Assembly (NCBI RefSeq): GCF_013409345.1
Contig: NZ_JACCBB010000002.1
Span: forward strand, 62,001 to 126,000
DNA length: 64,000 nucleotides
Direction: 5' to 3'
Source: Kineococcus aurantiacus
Lineage (GTDB): Bacteria; Actinomycetota; Actinomycetes; Actinomycetales; Kineococcaceae
The stretch's first letter is position 1. Every line of letters begins with the position of its first letter. The notes beneath the pieces are model-generated. The model did no database searches and was not told the origin of the DNA. It saw nothing but the letters and a program-made list of their open reading frames with translations. Shown piece by piece: positions 54,736 through 64,000 of this stretch. The translations under genes and the position numbers were made by a program.

Positions 54736-57727
54736 GGTCAGGTCCTTCTGCGGTCGGTCGTGGTCGTTGGGTGGCGGGGCTGGCTTCCGCATCGGGAGAC
54801 GGTGCGGGGTCGAGCATCGACGCCAGGTGACTACTGCCACGGAGTGCGTCGATCTGGCTTACCTGCATGGCGCAGCTGAAACCGTCGGTGAGTACTGGTG
54901 CCTCGGCTGCGCTGGACAGGGCCGGCGCGATCGAGTGTGCGGCCACCTGCATGGACGTGTCGAAGTGCTCGGCCTCGAACCCGAAGTTCCCGGCGACACC
55001 GCAGCAGGAGGAGGAGGTGGTCACGTCCGCGACCCCCCACGTCGCCAGGACCCGGCGCTGGGCTTCGGAGCCGAAGACGGCGTGCTCGTGGCAGTGCACC
55101 TGCAGCACGGCACGCTGCGGCGGTGTCGCGCTCGGTCGCCAGCCTCGGGCCAGTGCCTCGTCCACGGCGGTGGCGAAGGACCGCACGCGGGCGGCCACCC
55201 GCTGCGCGGCCTCGCCCCCGACGAGCTTGGGCGCCTCATCACGGATCGTGGCCGCGCAGCTGGGCTCGAGCACCACGATGGGACGGTCGGTTCCGTCGTC
55301 GAAGCGTTCGACCAGCCGCCGCAACCGGCGCCTGGCGCCGTCGCGCTGCCCCGTGGAGATCCAGGTCAGTCCGCAGCAGGCCTCGGGGGTGCATCCCACG
55401 GACGCTCCCGTCTCCTCCAGGACCCTGGCCGCAGCGGGGATGACTTCTGGACGGAAGGCGCGGGTGAAGCTGTCGGCGAAGACGAGCACCTCGGCGTGGT
55501 CGTTGAAGTCGGCTTCGCGGAGGTGCCGCCGCCTCACTCGGGCGGGGACGAAGGCGGGTAGGCGGCGCCGGGAGCTGATGCCCAGCCGCTCCCCCAGCCG
55601 GCGTGCCAGGGGCACCCGTGCCCCGACGTTGGCCAGCGGCGCAATCTGGGTCAACAGCGGCAGCCACCGCGGGAGCCAGCCGATCGTGTAGTGCGTGAAG
55701 GGTCGCAGCCGGCCGCGGTAGTGCTCATCGATCAATTGCGACTTCGCCTCGGCGATGTCCACGCCGGTCGGGCAGTCGCTCGAGCACGCCTTGCAGGACA
55801 GACACAGATCGAGCGCCTCCCGCACTTGTGGCGTCGACCACCCGCCCAGGTTGCTCCCCTGGGTGCGAGTCAGCTCCTGCAGGACGCGTGCCCTGCCCCG
55901 GGTGGAGTCCTTCTCATCCTTCGTGGCCCGGTAGCTGGGGCACATGAACCCGCCGGAGGTGGCTCGGCACCGTCCTACCCCGATGCAGGCGTGGCTACTG
56001 CCTGCGAACGCGGCCGCCGACAGCTCGCCGCGAACGGGCAGCTCAGATCCCACCTCGACGATCTTGCCGCCCAGCTGCCCTGAGCTTCCTGCACCTCGGG
56101 GGTGGTCGGCCTCGGGCAGTCCGTGCAGCGCCAGGTCGGCCGAGAAGGAGACCGGGTCGACGATGATGCCGGGGTTCAGCGTGCCTTGCGGGTCCCAGAG
56201 CCGCTTGAACTCTCCGAACAGGTCGATCACCTCAGGCGAGTACATGATGTCCAGCAACTGGCTGCGTGCCCGCCCGTCACCGTGCTCACCGGACAACGAG
56301 CCTCCGTGCGCCACGACCAGCGCGGCGGCCCGCTGGGTGAACTGCTCGAACGTTGCGCGGCCGGCTTGGCTGCGCAGGTCGAAGTCGAGTCGCATGTGCA
56401 CGCAACCAGCTCCGAAGTGACCGTAGGTGAAGGCGGTGTACCCGTGCTCGCTTACGAGGGTGAGCAGCGCGGCGAGGTAGTCGGCCAGTCGCTCGGGAGC
56501 CACCGCCGAGTCCTCCCAGCCGGGCCAGGTCTGTACCCCGTCCACGCGGCGTGAGGACAGTCCTGCTCCGTCCTCGCGCACGCGCCACAGTTTGGCCCGC
56601 TCTTGAGGGGCGGTGACGATCGTGTGGTCGAGGACGCGGCCATCGCGGCGCAGCACTTCCAGCAGGCGCTCGCACTCGGCCGCAGCCACGGCGATGGTGT
56701 CGGCCGAGAACTCGACCATGAGGTACGCATTGCCTCGCGGCAGGGAGTCGACGCTGTCCGCACCGCGCCGGTGTCGCATGATCTCCACGATCGAGGAGTC
56801 CAGCCCCTCGATCGCCGTGGGGCTGGTCGCGAGGATGGACATCACGTCCCGTGCCGACTCGACGGTGTCTTCGTAGCCGAGGCACAGCAGCGCGGTCGTG
56901 CGGGGTCTGGGTACGAGAGCGACGCGGGCACGGACGAGCACCGCGCACGTGCCCTCGCTACCGGCGAGGGCGCGTGCGAGGTGGAAGCCGTTCTCCGGCA
57001 GCAGCTCGCCCAGGTGGTACCCGGACACCTGGCGCGGGATGGTCTGCAGTTCCTGTCGGATCGTCGCGAGGTTGTCGCGCGCCAGCTGCCGCAGGTCGGT
57101 CTCCAGTTGGGCTGCTCGCTGGACCGAGGTGACGTCGGACGGGTCGACGGCGCGGATCGTGCCGCGACCCGCGCGCAGGTGGGCGCCGTCGGCGGTCACG
57201 AGCTCGACTTCGAGGACGTGCTGGGTCATCCGGCCGTAGGCCACCGAGTGGTTGCCGCAAGCGTCGTTGCCGATCGAGCCGCCGATCGTCGCTCGGGACA
57301 GGGACGACGGGTCGGGCGCGAAGGTCGACTTGCCGCCTGATACCTGTTCGACGGCGTTGCGCAGCTCTCCGAGTACGACTCCGGCGTCTACCCAGACCGT
57401 CTGCGTCTCGGCGTCGACCTCGTCCGTGGTCGTCATCCACCGGGACAGGTCGAGCACGACGCCTTCGCCCACGGCGTTGCCAGCCATCGAGGTACCACCC
57501 CCGCGGGCGACCACGGGTACGCCGGTGTCTGCACATGCCCGGACCACCTCGCGCACCTCCTCCACGGTGCGCGGGAATGCCACCGCCGCCGGGCTGACCC
57601 GGTAGTTCGAAGCATCGTAGGAGTACTCCCAGAGCCGTCGGGAGGAATCGTCGACCTCGATGCTCCGAAGTCTCAGCGCCTCGACGAGCCCGCCGAGGTC
57701 AGCTGCGGTTCCAGTGGTGATCGGCAT
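54725..57727 (-). CDS. FAD/iron-sulfur D-2-hydroxyacid dehydrogenase fusion
   Basis: A 1000-residue protein. FAD_binding_4 domain (residues about 45-270: VARGGGTSMAGNAVGEGVVL, PDPSSLSRATIGGSIGNDAC). GlcD-type C-terminal domain (about 280-520: GYHLGELLPENGFHLARALA, HGGSLSGEHGDGRARS). Then Fe-S binding with CLSCKACSSDCPTG, and two CCG-type cysteine-rich segments (TPEACCGLTWISTG, SSSCCGVAGNFGFE). This Ydij-like architecture oxidises D-2-hydroxyglutarate or D-lactate and passes electrons to a quinone. Start at MPITTG. Paired with the dehydrogenase after it, it could link 2-hydroxyglutarate, 2-oxoglutarate and glutamate. Confidence 0.88.
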   Translation of the reverse strand: MPITTGTAADLGGLVEALRLRSIEVDDSSRRLWEYSYDASNYRVSPAAVAFPRTVEEVREVVRACADTGVPVVARGGGTSMAGNAVGEGVVLDLSRWMTTTDEVDAETQTVWVDAGVVLGELRNAVEQVSGGKSTFAPDPSSLSRATIGGSIGNDACGNHSVAYGRMTQHVLEVELVTADGAHLRAGRGTIRAVDPSDVTSVQRAAQLETDLRQLARDNLATIRQELQTIPRQVSGYHLGELLPENGFHLARALAGSEGTCAVLVRARVALVPRPRTTALLCLGYEDTVESARDVMSILATSPTAIEGLDSSIVEIMRHRRGADSVDSLPRGNAYLMVEFSADTIAVAAAECERLLEVLRRDGRVLDHTIVTAPQERAKLWRVREDGAGLSSRRVDGVQTWPGWEDSAVAPERLADYLAALLTLVSEHGYTAFTYGHFGAGCVHMRLDFDLRSQAGRATFEQFTQRAAALVVAHGGSLSGEHGDGRARSQLLDIMYSPEVIDLFGEFKRLWDPQGTLNPGIIVDPVSFSADLALHGLPEADHPRGAGSSGQLGGKIVEVGSELPVRGELSAAAFAGSSHACIGVGRCRATSGGFMCPSYRATKDEKDSTRGRARVLQELTRTQGSNLGGWSTPQVREALDLCLSCKACSSDCPTGVDIAEAKSQLIDEHYRGRLRPFTHYTIGWLPRWLPLLTQIAPLANVGARVPLARRLGERLGISSRRRLPAFVPARVRRRHLREADFNDHAEVLVFADSFTRAFRPEVIPAAARVLEETGASVGCTPEACCGLTWISTGQRDGARRRLRRLVERFDDGTDRPIVVLEPSCAATIRDEAPKLVGGEAAQRVAARVRSFATAVDEALARGWRPSATPPQRAVLQVHCHEHAVFGSEAQRRVLATWGVADVTTSSSCCGVAGNFGFEAEHFDTSMQVAAHSIAPALSSAAEAPVLTDGFSCAMQVSQIDALRGSSHLASMLDPAPSPDAEASPATQRPRPTAEGPDREH

Positions 57728-57852
57728 CTCGTGCTCTCCATTCCGGTGGACCGCCGACAGCCTACGAACGGCGATCACCGGTTGGCTGTCCCACATCGAC
57801 ACGTCCGCCGGGCAGCGACCGCGCGGTCGCTGCCCGGAGGTCGGTGACGGCG

Positions 57853-58812
57853 CTACCCGGCGAAGTTCGCCGCGTTGTCCTTGGTGATCAGCTCGAACGG
57901 CAGCGTGTACCGGTCCTCGACCTCCTGCCCCTTGAGGAACTGCGTGGCCACGTCCACCGCCTTCTCTCCTTGTCCTTGCGAATCCTGGCGGATCGTAGCC
58001 GTCATGGCACCGCCCTGGATGGCCTCCACGGCAGCCGGCGTCCCATCCACTCCGACGACGGCCTTGAACTCGGACGTGCGACCGGCGTCGGTGACAGCCG
58101 AGGCGGCGCCGATCGCCATCTCGTCGTTGTTGGCGACGAGGGCGACGATCTCGCCGGCACCGAATCGCTGCAGGACGTCCTCCATGTTGCGCTTGGCGTC
58201 GTCCCGGCTGCCCTTGGCCTGGAATTCGGCGACGACCTTGATGTCCGGGTCGATCTTTTCCTCGAACCCCTTCTTGCGTCGATCGGTCCAGGACGCGCCG
58301 TAGGTGCCGGCGGCGAAGACGATGTCTCCCCCATCGGGCAGGGCTTGGTTGAGGTAGTCAGCTTGCATCTGGCCGGCGAGCGTGTCGTCGACGCCGATGT
58401 AGCTCTCGTAGTCGACGGCGGCTCCTTCGGCGAACTCCGTCGACAAGATGAACAGCGGGATGCCCGCCTCGGTGACGCGCTGCGCGGCGGTCTGGCTCGC
58501 TTCGCCGTCCAGTGGCTGCAGGATGATGGCGTCGACCTGCCGTGTGATCAGGTCTTCGACCTGGTTGAGCTCACTGCCGACGTCTTTCTTGGAGTCGGTG
58601 ACGTCCAGCGCCACACCCTGGGTCGAGGCTTCCTGCTCCATGGCCTTGGTCATCAGGGCCAGGTCGGGGTCCTGCAGGTCCAGTACGACGACACCGACGG
58701 TGTAGGAGCCTTCGGTCCCGCTCTGAGTGCTCGCCGCTGAGCACCCAGACAGCGTCAGAGCTCCGATCGCCAGCACCGCGGCAGCCGCGGAGCGGCTTCG
58801 CTTCGTCTCCAT
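57853..58812 (-). CDS. Ribose-type ABC substrate-binding lipoprotein
   Basis: A 319-residue secreted protein: METKRSRSAAAAVLAIGALT then LSGC lipobox, Ser/Thr linker, and a type-1 binding fold with VTDSKKDVGSELNQVEDLIT, VDAIILQPLDGEASQTAAQR, VGVDGTPAAVEAIQGG. It captures a sugar or similar ligand outside the membrane. It is the last gene of an ATPase-permease-binding protein set. Confidence 0.87.
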   Translation of the reverse strand: METKRSRSAAAAVLAIGALTLSGCSAASTQSGTEGSYTVGVVVLDLQDPDLALMTKAMEQEASTQGVALDVTDSKKDVGSELNQVEDLITRQVDAIILQPLDGEASQTAAQRVTEAGIPLFILSTEFAEGAAVDYESYIGVDDTLAGQMQADYLNQALPDGGDIVFAAGTYGASWTDRRKKGFEEKIDPDIKVVAEFQAKGSRDDAKRNMEDVLQRFGAGEIVALVANNDEMAIGAASAVTDAGRTSEFKAVVGVDGTPAAVEAIQGGAMTATIRQDSQGQGEKAVDVATQFLKGQEVEDRYTLPFELITKDNAANFAG

Positions 58813-58925
58813 GGTCGTTCCTCCAGTCGTAGCTCAGTAGTTGCGCTTCGGTGCCTCAGTGCTTCAGTGCTTCGGTGCCTCGTCGTTCGGGTGATCGGAC
58901 GGTCCGGGCGATTCAGGCCGAACGG

Positions 58926-59924
58926 TCAGTCGGACTTCCACCGGTTGAGCAGGACGGCGAGGACGAGGATCACTCCCTGTACCCCTTGCTGGTAGTACGA
59001 GGACACGCCCAGCAGGTTCATCCCGTTCATCACCACGCCCAGGAGCAGAACACCCAAGACGGTGCCGCGGATGGTCCCGACTCCACCGAACAGGCTCGTG
59101 CCGCCGATGACCACTGCGGCGATCACCTGCAGCTCATAACCCGTACCGGCGACCGGAGCTGCACCGTTGAGCCGAGCGGTCAGCACCAACCCGCCGAGCG
59201 CAGCCATCAGCCCGCCGATGAGGTAGACGGTGAACAGTACGCGGCGGACCGCGATGCCGACCTTCTTCGCAGACTCCTCGTTGCCTCCGACGGCGTAGAC
59301 GTGTGATCCGAACTTGGTTCGGCTCAGCACGAACTCGCAGATCAACGCTGCGAGCAGGAACATCAGGACCGGGACGGGGACCGGCCCGATGAATCCCGAG
59401 CCGAGCCACTCGGCCGGTTCGCTGAGGCCGGAGACGACTTGTCCGTCAGTGATGACCAGTGCGCCGGTGCGGGCGATGGCCATCGTGGCCAGGGTCGCGA
59501 GGAAGGGCAGGATCTTGCCCCAGACCACCAGGGCCGAGCTGAGGAAGCCGACCAGCAGACCAACTGCGGCTCCGGCCAGCAGAGGCAGGACGAAAGCCGT
59601 GCCTGAAGCTGGGGCGAGCAGGGCGTAGACGAGGCCGGCCAATCCGACGACCGACCCCACCGAGAGGTCGATACCAGATGTGATCATGATGAAGGTCATG
59701 CCCAGCGCGACGACGCCAATGATCGACGACTGGCGTACGACGTTGATCATGTTGTTCAGCGACAGGAAGTTGGGCGCGGCGATGGTGAGGGCGATGACGA
59801 TCAACGCGAAGAAGACGAGGATCCCGTAGTCGCCGACGAAGCGCTTGACCCTGGTGGACCTGGCGGAGTCGTCCAGCTTGGCTTTGCCCAAAAACAGCGG
59901 AAGTCGTTCCAAAGTCGATGTCAC
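58926..59924 (-). CDS. Ribose-type ABC permease
   Basis: A 332-residue membrane protein. RbsC-family signatures: TFIMITSGIDLSVGSVVGLA, ATMAIARTGALVITDGQV and VIGGTSLFGGVGTIRGTVLG. The start overlaps the ATPase stop by 4 bases (ATGA), so they are translationally coupled. Confidence 0.88.
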   Translation of the reverse strand: MTSTLERLPLFLGKAKLDDSARSTRVKRFVGDYGILVFFALIVIALTIAAPNFLSLNNMINVVRQSSIIGVVALGMTFIMITSGIDLSVGSVVGLAGLVYALLAPASGTAFVLPLLAGAAVGLLVGFLSSALVVWGKILPFLATLATMAIARTGALVITDGQVVSGLSEPAEWLGSGFIGPVPVPVLMFLLAALICEFVLSRTKFGSHVYAVGGNEESAKKVGIAVRRVLFTVYLIGGLMAALGGLVLTARLNGAAPVAGTGYELQVIAAVVIGGTSLFGGVGTIRGTVLGVLLLGVVMNGMNLLGVSSYYQQGVQGVILVLAVLLNRWKSD

Positions 59925-60784
59925 GAGAGGTTCCCGAGGGTCGATCCGGTCGTGGTTGCGGACGTGCTGCCGATCTTGCGACGGTGTTCAGCAGCGTCGA
60001 TGCCCGAATCGAGGTGATCTTCGATCGTCCCGTGCGAGATGAGCTGCGCCACCTGGGTCTCCGTCACCTCGCCAGTCCTGAAACGGCCGACGACCTGCCC
60101 TTGGCGCATCACCGCGAAGCGGTCGGCGACGGCGAAGGCCTCGTCGAGGCGGTGGGTGATGATGATGACGGCGATACCCAGGTCCTTGAGGCGCTGGGTG
60201 ACTTCGATGAGCTTGTCCACCTTCGCCACGGACAGGTTCGCCGTCGGCTCATCCATGATGATGAGCCGCGCATCGAAGGCCAGGGCGCGTCCGATGGCCA
60301 CAGCCTGCCGCTGACCGCCGGAAAGTCGTCGCACTTTCAGCCGCGGATTGATGGGAATATCGAGGCGCTCCAGGACGCGGTTCGTCTCGTGCTCCATCTT
60401 CTTGCGGTCGATGACGCTCAGGAAAGGGCCCAGTAGCTTCTTCTGCGGTTCACGGCCGAGGAAGACGTTGGTGCGGACGTCTAGATTGTCCGCCAGGGCG
60501 AAATCCTGGTAGACCATCTCGATCCCTTTGCTCCGGGAGGCCGAAGGTGTCGGGAAGTGGGTCGAGGTCCCGTCGAGTTCGATGCATCCGTCGTCGGGCT
60601 GGTGGACGCCGGTGAGGATCTTCATGAGCGTGGACTTGCCGGCGGCGTTGTCGCCCAGCAGGGCGAACGTCTCGCCCGGGAGAACGTCGATGCTGACCCC
60701 GCGCAAGGCGGTCACCGCGCCGAACGTCTTGTGGATGTCGCGCAGCGCGACGAGGGGTCGGGTGGCAGGTGGAGCGTCGGTCAT
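59921..60784 (-). CDS. Ribose-type ABC ATPase, single domain
   Basis: A 287-residue ATPase: Walker A GDNAAGKS, signature LSGGQRQAVAIGRAL, Walker B LIIMDEPTANLS, switch His in IIITHRLDEAFAV. Unlike the usual double RbsA it has one nucleotide-binding domain, so it should act as a homodimer. The ATG at 60784 (MTDAPPATRPL) lies just after a TGACCATGGCATCCTCG-type GAGGATGCC site. First gene of its operon. Confidence 0.87.
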   Translation of the reverse strand: MTDAPPATRPLVALRDIHKTFGAVTALRGVSIDVLPGETFALLGDNAAGKSTLMKILTGVHQPDDGCIELDGTSTHFPTPSASRSKGIEMVYQDFALADNLDVRTNVFLGREPQKKLLGPFLSVIDRKKMEHETNRVLERLDIPINPRLKVRRLSGGQRQAVAIGRALAFDARLIIMDEPTANLSVAKVDKLIEVTQRLKDLGIAVIIITHRLDEAFAVADRFAVMRQGQVVGRFRTGEVTETQVAQLISHGTIEDHLDSGIDAAEHRRKIGSTSATTTGSTLGNLS

Positions 60785-61154
60785 GGCATCCTCGTGATCG
60801 ATAGATTCCCGGCCTAGCAACGCACTGGTGCGGAGATCACCGTCCCGGTGGGCAACACCTGATACTGCAGAGCATTGCGGGAGCGTCACCGTCGACTGCG
60901 AACCCGGTCACCAGTTCGATGCGTTCGAGTGTGACCACCGCGAAAGAAGGCCGGGTGTGCCAGTTCTGCACACTTCGCGTCCTGGGGCAGGTAGATCCAC
61001 CGTCCGGTGCCGACAGGTCACTGCCACGTTTCACGGACGTTGCGAGGACGTTTCGATGAGCCGTCAGCGTGCCGCCTGCACAGGCTGGCTCGTGGTGATC
61101 CGCAGCGGTGCTGGTCGGTCGTGTGCGAGGATCGTGCGGCACTCCATCGTCCTA
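60785..61154. other. Upstream region of the ABC operon
   Basis: 370 bases with no supported gene, between the ABC operon and the IS481 remnant. A promoter must lie here but is not recognisable. Confidence 0.35.
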
Positions 61155-62127
61155 GGGGTACTGACCACTGAGGTCGGTGACGCGCGAAGCAGGTGGTCGC
61201 CGGCCGAGGGCGGTGTGGTGCCGGTGGTGGTTGCAGAGGTGCAGCCAGGTCGGCAAGGCGCGGCGACGGGCGGCCTCGGAGGAGTAGGGGCGGTCGCGGG
61301 CCCACTCGGTGGCCAGGGTCCGGTGGGAGCGCTCGATCGTGCCGTTGTTCTGTGACCGATGCGGCCGGGTCTGCTTGTGGACGGTGCCCGTTGCGGCCAA
61401 CGCGGCGGCGAAGTCGCCGAGCGGTCGTTGGCGCCGTTGTCCATTCGGCAGCAGGCGGTGGTGATGCCGCACCCGGTGAACCAGGCGTTGGCCTGGGCCC
61501 GGATCGTGGCCGTGGTGGAGCCCTCCTCGTCGGGAAGGACCTCGGTGAAGGCTAGGAGGTGGAGGTCGTCCACGACGGTTCGCGTTGCCGCGGCCATGAA
61601 ATCGCCAGCCGCCGCCGCCAGTGGTGACGCTGAGCCCTTTCACGTCGATGTGCACCAGATGTCCTGCGGTGGCGTGCTCGTAGCGTCGGACTTCGCGGCG
61701 GATGCGCTGACGGTCGCTCAGACCGACGTCGCACAACCTGGGCAGGTCCTCCCGGGCGATGCCGACGGCGACGGTCGAGACGGGCAAGCCCAGCTCGGGT
61801 CCGATGCGGACTGGTCCTCAAGCGCGGGTGGTGCGCAGGTGCACCACTTTGTTCCCGCCGCCTGCGGGGTCCGCGTCGGACTGCGGTGCGGTCAAGAGGA
61901 CCGCCCGACCAGCCCGGGTTCTTCACGACGGCCGGCAGCGCCCAGCTCAAGCAGGCGCTCGGTGCAGCGGGCGGCGGTGGGTCAGGAGACCGGGGGGTCT
62001 CCCGCTCGGGAGGGCGAAGCGTTCGGCAGCCCGACGGATGGGCCAGCGTTCACCGATGATGAGCTGAGTCAACTCGAGTCTCCCGACGGGGGCCAAGGCG
62101 GCGTTGCGATGGGGCACGAGGACCTCC
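61155..62127 (-). mobile_element. IS481-family transposase, decayed
   Basis: Start VPHRNAALAPVGRLELTQLI with RRAAERFALPSG, then in other frames RRYEHATAGHLVHIDVKGLS (first catalytic Asp), DEEGSTTATIRAQANAWFTG, GCGITTACCRMDNGANDRS (second Asp region) and RPHRSQNNGTIERSHRTLA with the final Glu. At least three frame changes. Left and right ends are not defined. Confidence 0.8.
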
Positions 62128-62670
62128 GAGTGGCATGCGTGGGGTCGCCCTCAGCAGCTCCACACTGCCGTCGGAAGTCCTCCCTCCGCTCGGACTGGGC
62201 CAGTCCGGGCGTGTCGCCAACGTCCATGGTCAGGACAACCAGGTCACTGGCGGAGTGGGTCTACCAGCGCGGACCCGCCTCAAGGCATCACCAGCAGCCC
62301 GACGGCCCCCACCTACGGCGCCGGCGGTCCGCGACGGAAGCCGCCTCAAGCTCCCTCAACCGCCGGCCCCGAAGGGACGCCCCTCGTACGAGGTCGTCTT
62401 TAGTGACAGCGCAGGAGAAGCGGCAGGGCGAGGTGACCGCCTCGACCAGCTGTGGAGCCGCCCGGAGACGGTCGTCCAGGGAGAGTTGCTGCCGGTGACG
62501 ACGACCGCCGGTCGAGCGCCTCGCGCGCCGCGACAGACGGCTGCCCACCCGCTTGGCGTCCGCGCCGCTGCGGGAGCGCTCCGGTCAACCCCCACCGAGC
62601 CACCGCGCCGGTGAGTGCCCGCACCCGATGAGGCGACGCTCCGACCCCCGGCGCGAGGAGCTCCGGAGGC
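62128..62670. other. No gene recognised
   Basis: 543 bases between the IS481 remnant and the hydroxyacid dehydrogenase. Short GC-rich frames only. Confidence 0.35.
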
Positions 62671-63726
62671 TCAGTGACCGGTTGAGGCCGGCGCCGTGGC
62701 TCCTAGACGGCGCAGGTCGACGACGTCCTGCAACGGCTGGCCAGCCTTCCAGCGACGCAGGTTGTCCACGAACCGGTCCACGACACGGCCACGCCAGCCC
62801 ACCAGGTCGCCCGAAGCGTGCGGCGACACCAGGACGTTGGAGCGGCTCCAGAAGGGATGCTCGGGGGGCAGTGGTTCCTGTTCGAAGACATCGAGCGCCG
62901 CACCACCGAGGTGGCGGCCGTCGATCGCGGCCAGCAGGTCGTCCGCCACCACGACGGCCCCCCGACCGACGTTGACCAGCCGAGCACCCGAACGCATCAG
63001 CCCCAGCTTGCGGGCGTCGAACAGCCCTCGTGTCTCCTCGGTCAACGGCAGCGTCAGAACGACGTCGTCAGCCAGCGGGAGCAGGTCGTCGAGGTCGGTG
63101 ATGGCTCGGACCCCACCGAGCTCAGCGTCCTCGCGAGCGCTGCGTCCGACCACGGTGACGTCCATGCCGGCCGCCCGCAACAGCAGGACAGTCTCGCGCC
63201 CCACCGGACCGGGACCGGCGACCAGGACGCGGCGACCCTGGATCGCTTCGGTCTCCCGATGCTGCCAACTGTGTCGGGACTGCAGCTCGATGGTGCGACG
63301 CAGGTCCTTGGTGAACAGCAGGAGCACGCCGAGGATCCACTCGGCGATGGGACGCTCGCAGACCCCGCGGGTGTTGCTGGCCACGATGTCGCTGTCGATG
63401 ATCGATGCGGTCAACAGCGGGTCCATCCCGATGCTGGAGGTGTGGATCCAGCGCAGTCGACCAGGCCCCACCTCCCGCAACAAGGTGCTGCGGAAGTCGT
63501 TGAGGAAGAGGATCTCCGCGTCCTCCTGGGCCGCTCGCAGCTCCCCGGACGTGCGCACGACGGTGAGGTCCGCTTCGGCCTCGGCCGCAGCCAGTGGAGG
63601 CACCACCCCGTCGCGGGGGACAACGACGATCGCCTTGGGTCGGGACATCCTCGCACCGTCGCCCACTGCCGCTTCGACCGCCTCGGTCTTCCCCAGGTCC
63701 GCGCCGCTCACCAGCCCCCCTGCCAT
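62671..63726 (-). CDS. D-2-hydroxyacid dehydrogenase
   Basis: A 351-residue NAD-dependent dehydrogenase of the D-isomer family. NAD fold: VLVAGPGPVGRETVLLLRAA. Arg in LVNVGRGAVVVADDLLAAI, Glu in ALDVFEQEPLPPEHPFW and His in VLVSPHASGD form the catalytic set. The start at 63726 overlaps the upstream dehydratase by 19 bases; a later ATG at 63648 (MSRPKAIVVV) is also possible and gives 325 residues. It probably reduces a 2-oxoacid such as glyoxylate or hydroxypyruvate. It sits directly after an IlvD/Edd-type dehydratase. Confidence 0.86.
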   Translation of the reverse strand: MAGGLVSGADLGKTEAVEAAVGDGARMSRPKAIVVVPRDGVVPPLAAAEAEADLTVVRTSGELRAAQEDAEILFLNDFRSTLLREVGPGRLRWIHTSSIGMDPLLTASIIDSDIVASNTRGVCERPIAEWILGVLLLFTKDLRRTIELQSRHSWQHRETEAIQGRRVLVAGPGPVGRETVLLLRAAGMDVTVVGRSAREDAELGGVRAITDLDDLLPLADDVVLTLPLTEETRGLFDARKLGLMRSGARLVNVGRGAVVVADDLLAAIDGRHLGGAALDVFEQEPLPPEHPFWSRSNVLVSPHASGDLVGWRGRVVDRFVDNLRRWKAGQPLQDVVDLRRLGATAPASTGH

Positions 63727-64000
63727 CCGCTCGTCAGGCCGTGAGGCAGTCGCTGCGGCTCCTCGTCCGGCAGCTTCTGCAGGAAGTCGAAGTCGCAGCC
63801 CTCATCGGCTTGGGTGACGTGGTCGACGAAGAGCTTGCCGTAGCCGCGACGGTACTTCGGCGCCGGTGGGACGGCTTCGGCCAGTCGACGCTCGATCTCA
63901 TCCTGAGGCACTTCCAAGTCCAGTCGCTGCTCCTGCACGTCGAGCAGGATGTGATCGCCGTCGCGCACGGCCGCCAGCGGACCCCCGACGGCCGCCTCCG
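63708..64000 (-). CDS. IlvD/Edd-family dehydratase, 3' end (partial)
   Basis: Only the last about 97 codons lie in the window: EAAVGGPLAAVRDGDHILLD and KYRRGYGKLFVDHVTQADEG followed by CDFDFL, the normal end of dihydroxyacid or sugar-acid dehydratases. Sugar-acid dehydratases of this family remove water from aldonates to give 2-keto-3-deoxy acids. A catabolic role fits the neighbouring hydroxyacid dehydrogenase and sugar-type importer, but IlvD itself cannot be excluded. The gene continues beyond the right edge. Confidence 0.8.
   Translation of the reverse strand, partial: EAAVGGPLAAVRDGDHILLDVQEQRLDLEVPQDEIERRLAEAVPPAPKYRRGYGKLFVDHVTQADEGCDFDFLQKLPDEEPQRLPHGLTSGWQGGW

Overview
The window comes from a high-GC actinobacterium. 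G/C-ending codons dominate, GTG starts are frequent, the regulators are TetR/AcoR-type, and there is a complete mycofactocin (MFT) locus, which is largely an actinobacterial trait. A Kineococcus-like or related genus is possible but is only a guess. I see no rRNA, tRNA, CRISPR array or replication origin. The density of IS remnants and broken genes suggests an accessory replicon or genomic island.

Layout. (1) 1-13 kb, duplication block A: transposase debris, an MFS permease, a GH63-like glycosidase, a dead APC permease, TetR genes (one intact, two dead), an intact APC permease, and a chimeric pseudogene made of glutamate dehydrogenase and zinc alcohol dehydrogenase fragments. (2) 13.2-28 kb, mycofactocin region: leftward, an NDMA-type alcohol dehydrogenase followed by a sugar-type ABC importer that includes a fused ATPase-permease; then mftG, a methyltransferase and mftR leftward, and mftABCDEF rightward. 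(3) 28-37.5 kb: an APC permease, an AcoR/MimR-type activator, an aldehyde dehydrogenase, one broken and one intact SDR, and a flavin monooxygenase. A shared dyad upstream of four of these transcription units suggests one regulon. (4) 37.5-45 kb: mostly decayed genes (EamA, LysR, RraA, RidA, amine oxidase) and IS5-type remnants around one intact FAD-linked lactone/alditol-type oxidase. (5) 45.6-54.7 kb, duplication block B: dead MFS, glycosidase remnant, dead FAD oxidase, intact TetR, APC permease, second TetR, and intact Glu/Leu dehydrogenase. (6) 54.7-64 kb: an FAD/iron-sulfur 2-hydroxyacid dehydrogenase, a ribose-type ABC importer, a dead IS481 transposase, a D-2-hydroxyacid dehydrogenase and the 3' end of an IlvD/Edd dehydratase.

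How it works together. The MFT genes make the redox cofactor, and the adjacent alcohol dehydrogenase and importer probably supply and oxidise an imported alcohol. The ALDH, SDR and monooxygenase next door could continue that oxidation. Blocks A and B are diverged copies of one amine/amino-acid uptake module. They share a 16-bp palindrome (consensus CCTAACGNNCGTTAGG) found eight times, upstream of the MFS, APC, second TetR and amine-oxidase genes. The copies have decayed in a largely complementary way: block A keeps the MFS, glycosidase and APC, and block B keeps both TetRs, APC and the dehydrogenase.
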